Positions 6,633-8,577 of a DNA stretch of 8,577 nucleotides are shown here, in pieces. The notes under the pieces were generated by a model. It made no database searches and was not told where the DNA came from. It was given only the letters and a program-made list of their open reading frames with translations. This DNA comes from an uncultured PS1 clade bacterium (lineage in GTDB: Bacteria; Pseudomonadota; Gammaproteobacteria; PS1; Pseudothioglobaceae), in assembly GCA_937950605.1 (NCBI GenBank), contig CALFDA010000085.1, forward strand, positions 1-8,577. Direction: 5' to 3'. Position 1 is the stretch's first letter; every line of letters begins with the position of its first letter. Both the position numbers and the translations under genes were made by a program.

Positions 6633-7892
6633 TTAATCTTGTACTCTTTCAATATCAGCACCTAACGATTTTAATTTTTCCTCAATGGTTTCATAGCCAC
6701 GGTCAAGGTGATAAACACGTTCAATAACAGTTTTGCCTGTGGCAGCTAATCCCGCTAATACCAATGATGCAGAAGCCCTTAAATCAGTCGCCATTACGTG
6801 GGCACCCGTGAGCGATTTTACCCCTTTACAAACTACAGTATTGCCTTCTAGCACTAGGTCAGCCCCCATGCGTATAAGTTCGGGAATGTGCATAAAACGA
6901 TTCTCAAAAATATTTTCAGTAATGCTACTACGCCCTTCTGCAATTGCATTTAATGCGGTAAATTGTGCTTGCATATCAGTTGGAAAATTTGGATAAGTGC
7001 CAGTTTTAATGTTAATAGCTTTCGGTCGTCTGCCTTTCATGTCTAAACTTATTGATTCATTTTCAATTTTGATATCCGCACCAATTTCAACTAATTTTCT
7101 AAGCACTGAATGCATTACTTGAGGGTTGGCGTTTTTAACGGTGATAGAACCCCCTGTGATAGCGGCGGCAACTAGATAAGTTGCAATTTCAATACGATCA
7201 GAACAGACTGAATATTGCACTCCATGTAGTTTTTCTACACCTTCAATGGTAATAATTAAAGAACCAATACCGCTGATTTTTGCCCCCATTTTATTAAGAC
7301 AATTACATAAATCGGATATTTCTGGTTCTTGTGCAGCATTATTAATCGTGGTTATGCCTTTAGCTAAAACAGCAGCCATAATGATGTTTTCGGTAGCAGT
7401 TACGGTAACGCGCTCAAAATATATATCACTACCTATTAAGCCATCAGTTTGTGCGTAAATGTAACCATTTTTAACTTCAATTTTAGCGTTTAATTCTTCC
7501 AATGCTTTTAAGTGTAAATCAACGGGGCGCGTGCCAATCGCACAACCACCTGGCAATGATACTTTGGATTTGCCGTATCTTGCTAACATGGGTCCTAACA
7601 CCAAGATTGATGCGCGCATGGTTTTCACTAAATTGTAATCGGCAACTAGGTTATCGAGTTTTGATGAGTCCACAAATAAGGAAGAGTCCGATTCTAAAAT
7701 AAAATCAGCCCCCATACTCATTAACAATCTGAGCGTGGTAGAAATATCGCTAAGTTGCGGTGTATTATTAAGCGTTATCGGACCATCTGCCAAGATTGAG
7801 GCAAACAAAATAGGCAATGAGGAATTTTTAGAACCTGCGGATTTGATGCTGCCATGCAAGGGTTTTCCACCATGAATAACTAATTTATACAT
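6633..7892 (-). CDS. murA: UDP-N-acetylglucosamine 1-carboxyvinyltransferase MurA
   Basis: MurA transfers enolpyruvate from phosphoenolpyruvate to UDP-GlcNAc in the cytoplasm, the first committed step of peptidoglycan synthesis. The 419-residue product equals the E. coli length and shows the repeated inside-out alpha/beta barrel pattern. Key residues are present: Lys22-Asn23 in AGSKN, Cys117 in LPGGCAIG (the residue attacked by fosfomycin, Cys115 in E. coli), Asp306 in FPTDMQAQF (the general base) and Arg398 in LDRGYE. With the Cys retained, the enzyme should be sensitive to fosfomycin. The ATG at 7892 follows mlaC by 24 bases with no clear Shine-Dalgarno sequence, so it is probably cotranscribed. 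E. coli has mlaB and ibaG between these genes; here they are missing. I see no strong terminator after its TAA. Confidence 0.97.
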   Translation of the reverse strand: MYKLVIHGGKPLHGSIKSAGSKNSSLPILFASILADGPITLNNTPQLSDISTTLRLLMSMGADFILESDSSLFVDSSKLDNLVADYNLVKTMRASILVLGPMLARYGKSKVSLPGGCAIGTRPVDLHLKALEELNAKIEVKNGYIYAQTDGLIGSDIYFERVTVTATENIIMAAVLAKGITTINNAAQEPEISDLCNCLNKMGAKISGIGSLIITIEGVEKLHGVQYSVCSDRIEIATYLVAAAITGGSITVKNANPQVMHSVLRKLVEIGADIKIENESISLDMKGRRPKAINIKTGTYPNFPTDMQAQFTALNAIAEGRSSITENIFENRFMHIPELIRMGADLVLEGNTVVCKGVKSLTGAHVMATDLRASASLVLAGLAATGKTVIERVYHLDRGYETIEEKLKSLGADIERVQD

Positions 7893-7916
7893 TGATATAA
7901 AATAAACAAGATATTT

Positions 7917-8543
7917 TTAAATTTCTGCAAGTTTTTCTGACAATTTGTTAATTAGGCTATCAACCCCCTTACGTTTAATATGCGAGCTAAATTGTGCTTT
8001 ATAGGTTTTAATTATACTAACACCTGAAAAGACAACATCATACACACGCCATTTGTTTGAGTAAATCATTTTTAGGGAAACAGTAATTGGTTTAGGGTTA
8101 TCTTCAAGATTAATAAACAGTTTTACAATAGCCTTGTTATCCTTGCGTTTTACATTAGGGTCAGCTGAAACTCTAACACGATCAAACTTATTATAAGAAG
8201 CAAAAGCGCCAGAATAATCTTTAATTAAAGATTCAACAATGTAGTTTTGAAAGATTTGTTTTTGTTGCTCATTTAAGGAAGACCAATATTTTTTGAGAGT
8301 TAATTTTGTTGAAACTTTTACTGCAATGTGAGGCAATAGTTCTGCTTTAATTAAGCTCCTAATATTTTGGGCATTGATTTGTTGTTTTGTTTTAAGATCC
8401 TGAACTGATGATATGGCATTTCTAAACACATTCAATGCTAGCGCACTTGGTGAATTATCGTCATCTATTGATACAATATTGTTTGTTGCTAAAGTCAAAT
8501 TTGTCGATAAAATAAATCCTATAATAAGTAGTATTCTTAGCAT
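7917..8543 (-). CDS. mlaC: Phospholipid-binding periplasmic protein MlaC (Ttg2D family)
   Basis: MlaC ferries phospholipids across the periplasm between the outer-membrane MlaA complex and the inner-membrane MlaFEDB transporter, helping to keep the outer leaflet free of phospholipid. The 208-residue product (E. coli 211) begins with a signal peptide: hydrophobic stretch at residues 4-18 and probable cleavage after LTLA19. Family features include LLPHIAVKVSTKLTLKKYW (69-87), the helix LNEQQKQIFQNYI (90-102) and the C-terminal WRVYDVVFSGVSII (165-178), followed by a helix with KGVDSLINKL (192-201). Assignment is by resemblance to E. coli MlaC remembered from the family, supported by the linked murA. 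The start has no clear ribosome site. A possible mlaD end lies three bases upstream, fitting the usual mlaD-mlaC order. Confidence 0.9.
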   Translation of the reverse strand: MLRILLIIGFILSTNLTLATNNIVSIDDDNSPSALALNVFRNAISSVQDLKTKQQINAQNIRSLIKAELLPHIAVKVSTKLTLKKYWSSLNEQQKQIFQNYIVESLIKDYSGAFASYNKFDRVRVSADPNVKRKDNKAIVKLFINLEDNPKPITVSLKMIYSNKWRVYDVVFSGVSIIKTYKAQFSSHIKRKGVDSLINKLSEKLAEI

Positions 8544-8546
8544 TGT

Positions 8547-8577
8547 TTATGTTAGAGTTTTAAACTTTTTAATTTTA
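8547..8577 (-). CDS. Possible last codons of mlaD (partial)
   Basis: On the minus strand, the bases before mlaC can be read as KIKKFKTLT followed by TAA at 8549-8547, three bases before the mlaC ATG. In gammaproteobacteria mlaD normally precedes mlaC with such tight spacing. Nine residues are too few to identify a protein, so this rests on context alone and may simply be non-coding AT-rich sequence. Confidence 0.25.
   Translation of the reverse strand, partial: KIKKFKTLT

Noticed and set aside
6542..6727. Open frame of 61 codons on the plus strand, Cys-rich at its start
   Set aside because: It begins in the tandem repeat with a TTG start and runs opposite the end of murA; the Cys-rich part is a by-product of TGT repeats.

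Overview
The window is a dense, AT-rich stretch of a bacterial chromosome. Its proteins look gammaproteobacterial: the ClpP, ClpX, Lon, HflX and MurA products align with their Escherichia coli counterparts from memory over almost their whole length. The AT-rich composition, compact layout and one decayed lipoprotein gene would suit a small-genome marine or symbiotic lineage, such as the SUP05/Thioglobus-type sulfur oxidisers. That placement is inference and is not shown by any marker gene here.

The left two thirds (1-5827, + strand) form a protein quality-control block: the 3' end of tig (trigger factor), clpP, clpX, hflX and lon. tig and clpP overlap by one base, clpP and clpX are 16 bases apart, and hflX and lon overlap by 22 bases. 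Trigger factor folds nascent chains, ClpXP and Lon degrade misfolded or regulatory proteins, and HflX splits stalled ribosomes. The E. coli order is tig-clpP-clpX-lon-hupB. Here hflX sits between clpX and lon, and no hupB follows lon. The 188-base clpX-hflX gap is the largest one inside the block. It carries a perfect TATAAT box, a 9-bp perfect inverted repeat and further hairpins, so hflX-lon may have its own regulated promoter.

The middle (5828-6632) is the unusual part. A short gene with a perfect Shine-Dalgarno sequence encodes an 84-residue glycine-rich, membrane-like protein that I do not recognise. Its end overlaps the start of a broken lipoprotein gene (6105-6464) with two frameshifts and an in-frame stop. 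The remaining convergent spacer holds a terminator-like hairpin and a 16-bp tandem repeat.

The right end (6633-8577, - strand) reads toward the quality-control block. It holds mlaC, murA downstream of it, and perhaps the last codons of mlaD. MlaC carries phospholipids across the periplasm in the Mla system, and MurA performs the first committed step of peptidoglycan synthesis. The E. coli order is mlaFEDCB-ibaG-murA. Here mlaB and ibaG are absent between mlaC and murA.

No tRNA, rRNA, CRISPR array, insertion sequence or phage gene was seen. The most interesting points are the unrecognised small gene with its decayed partner, the palindrome before hflX, and the altered gene orders. I found no clear new multi-gene system.
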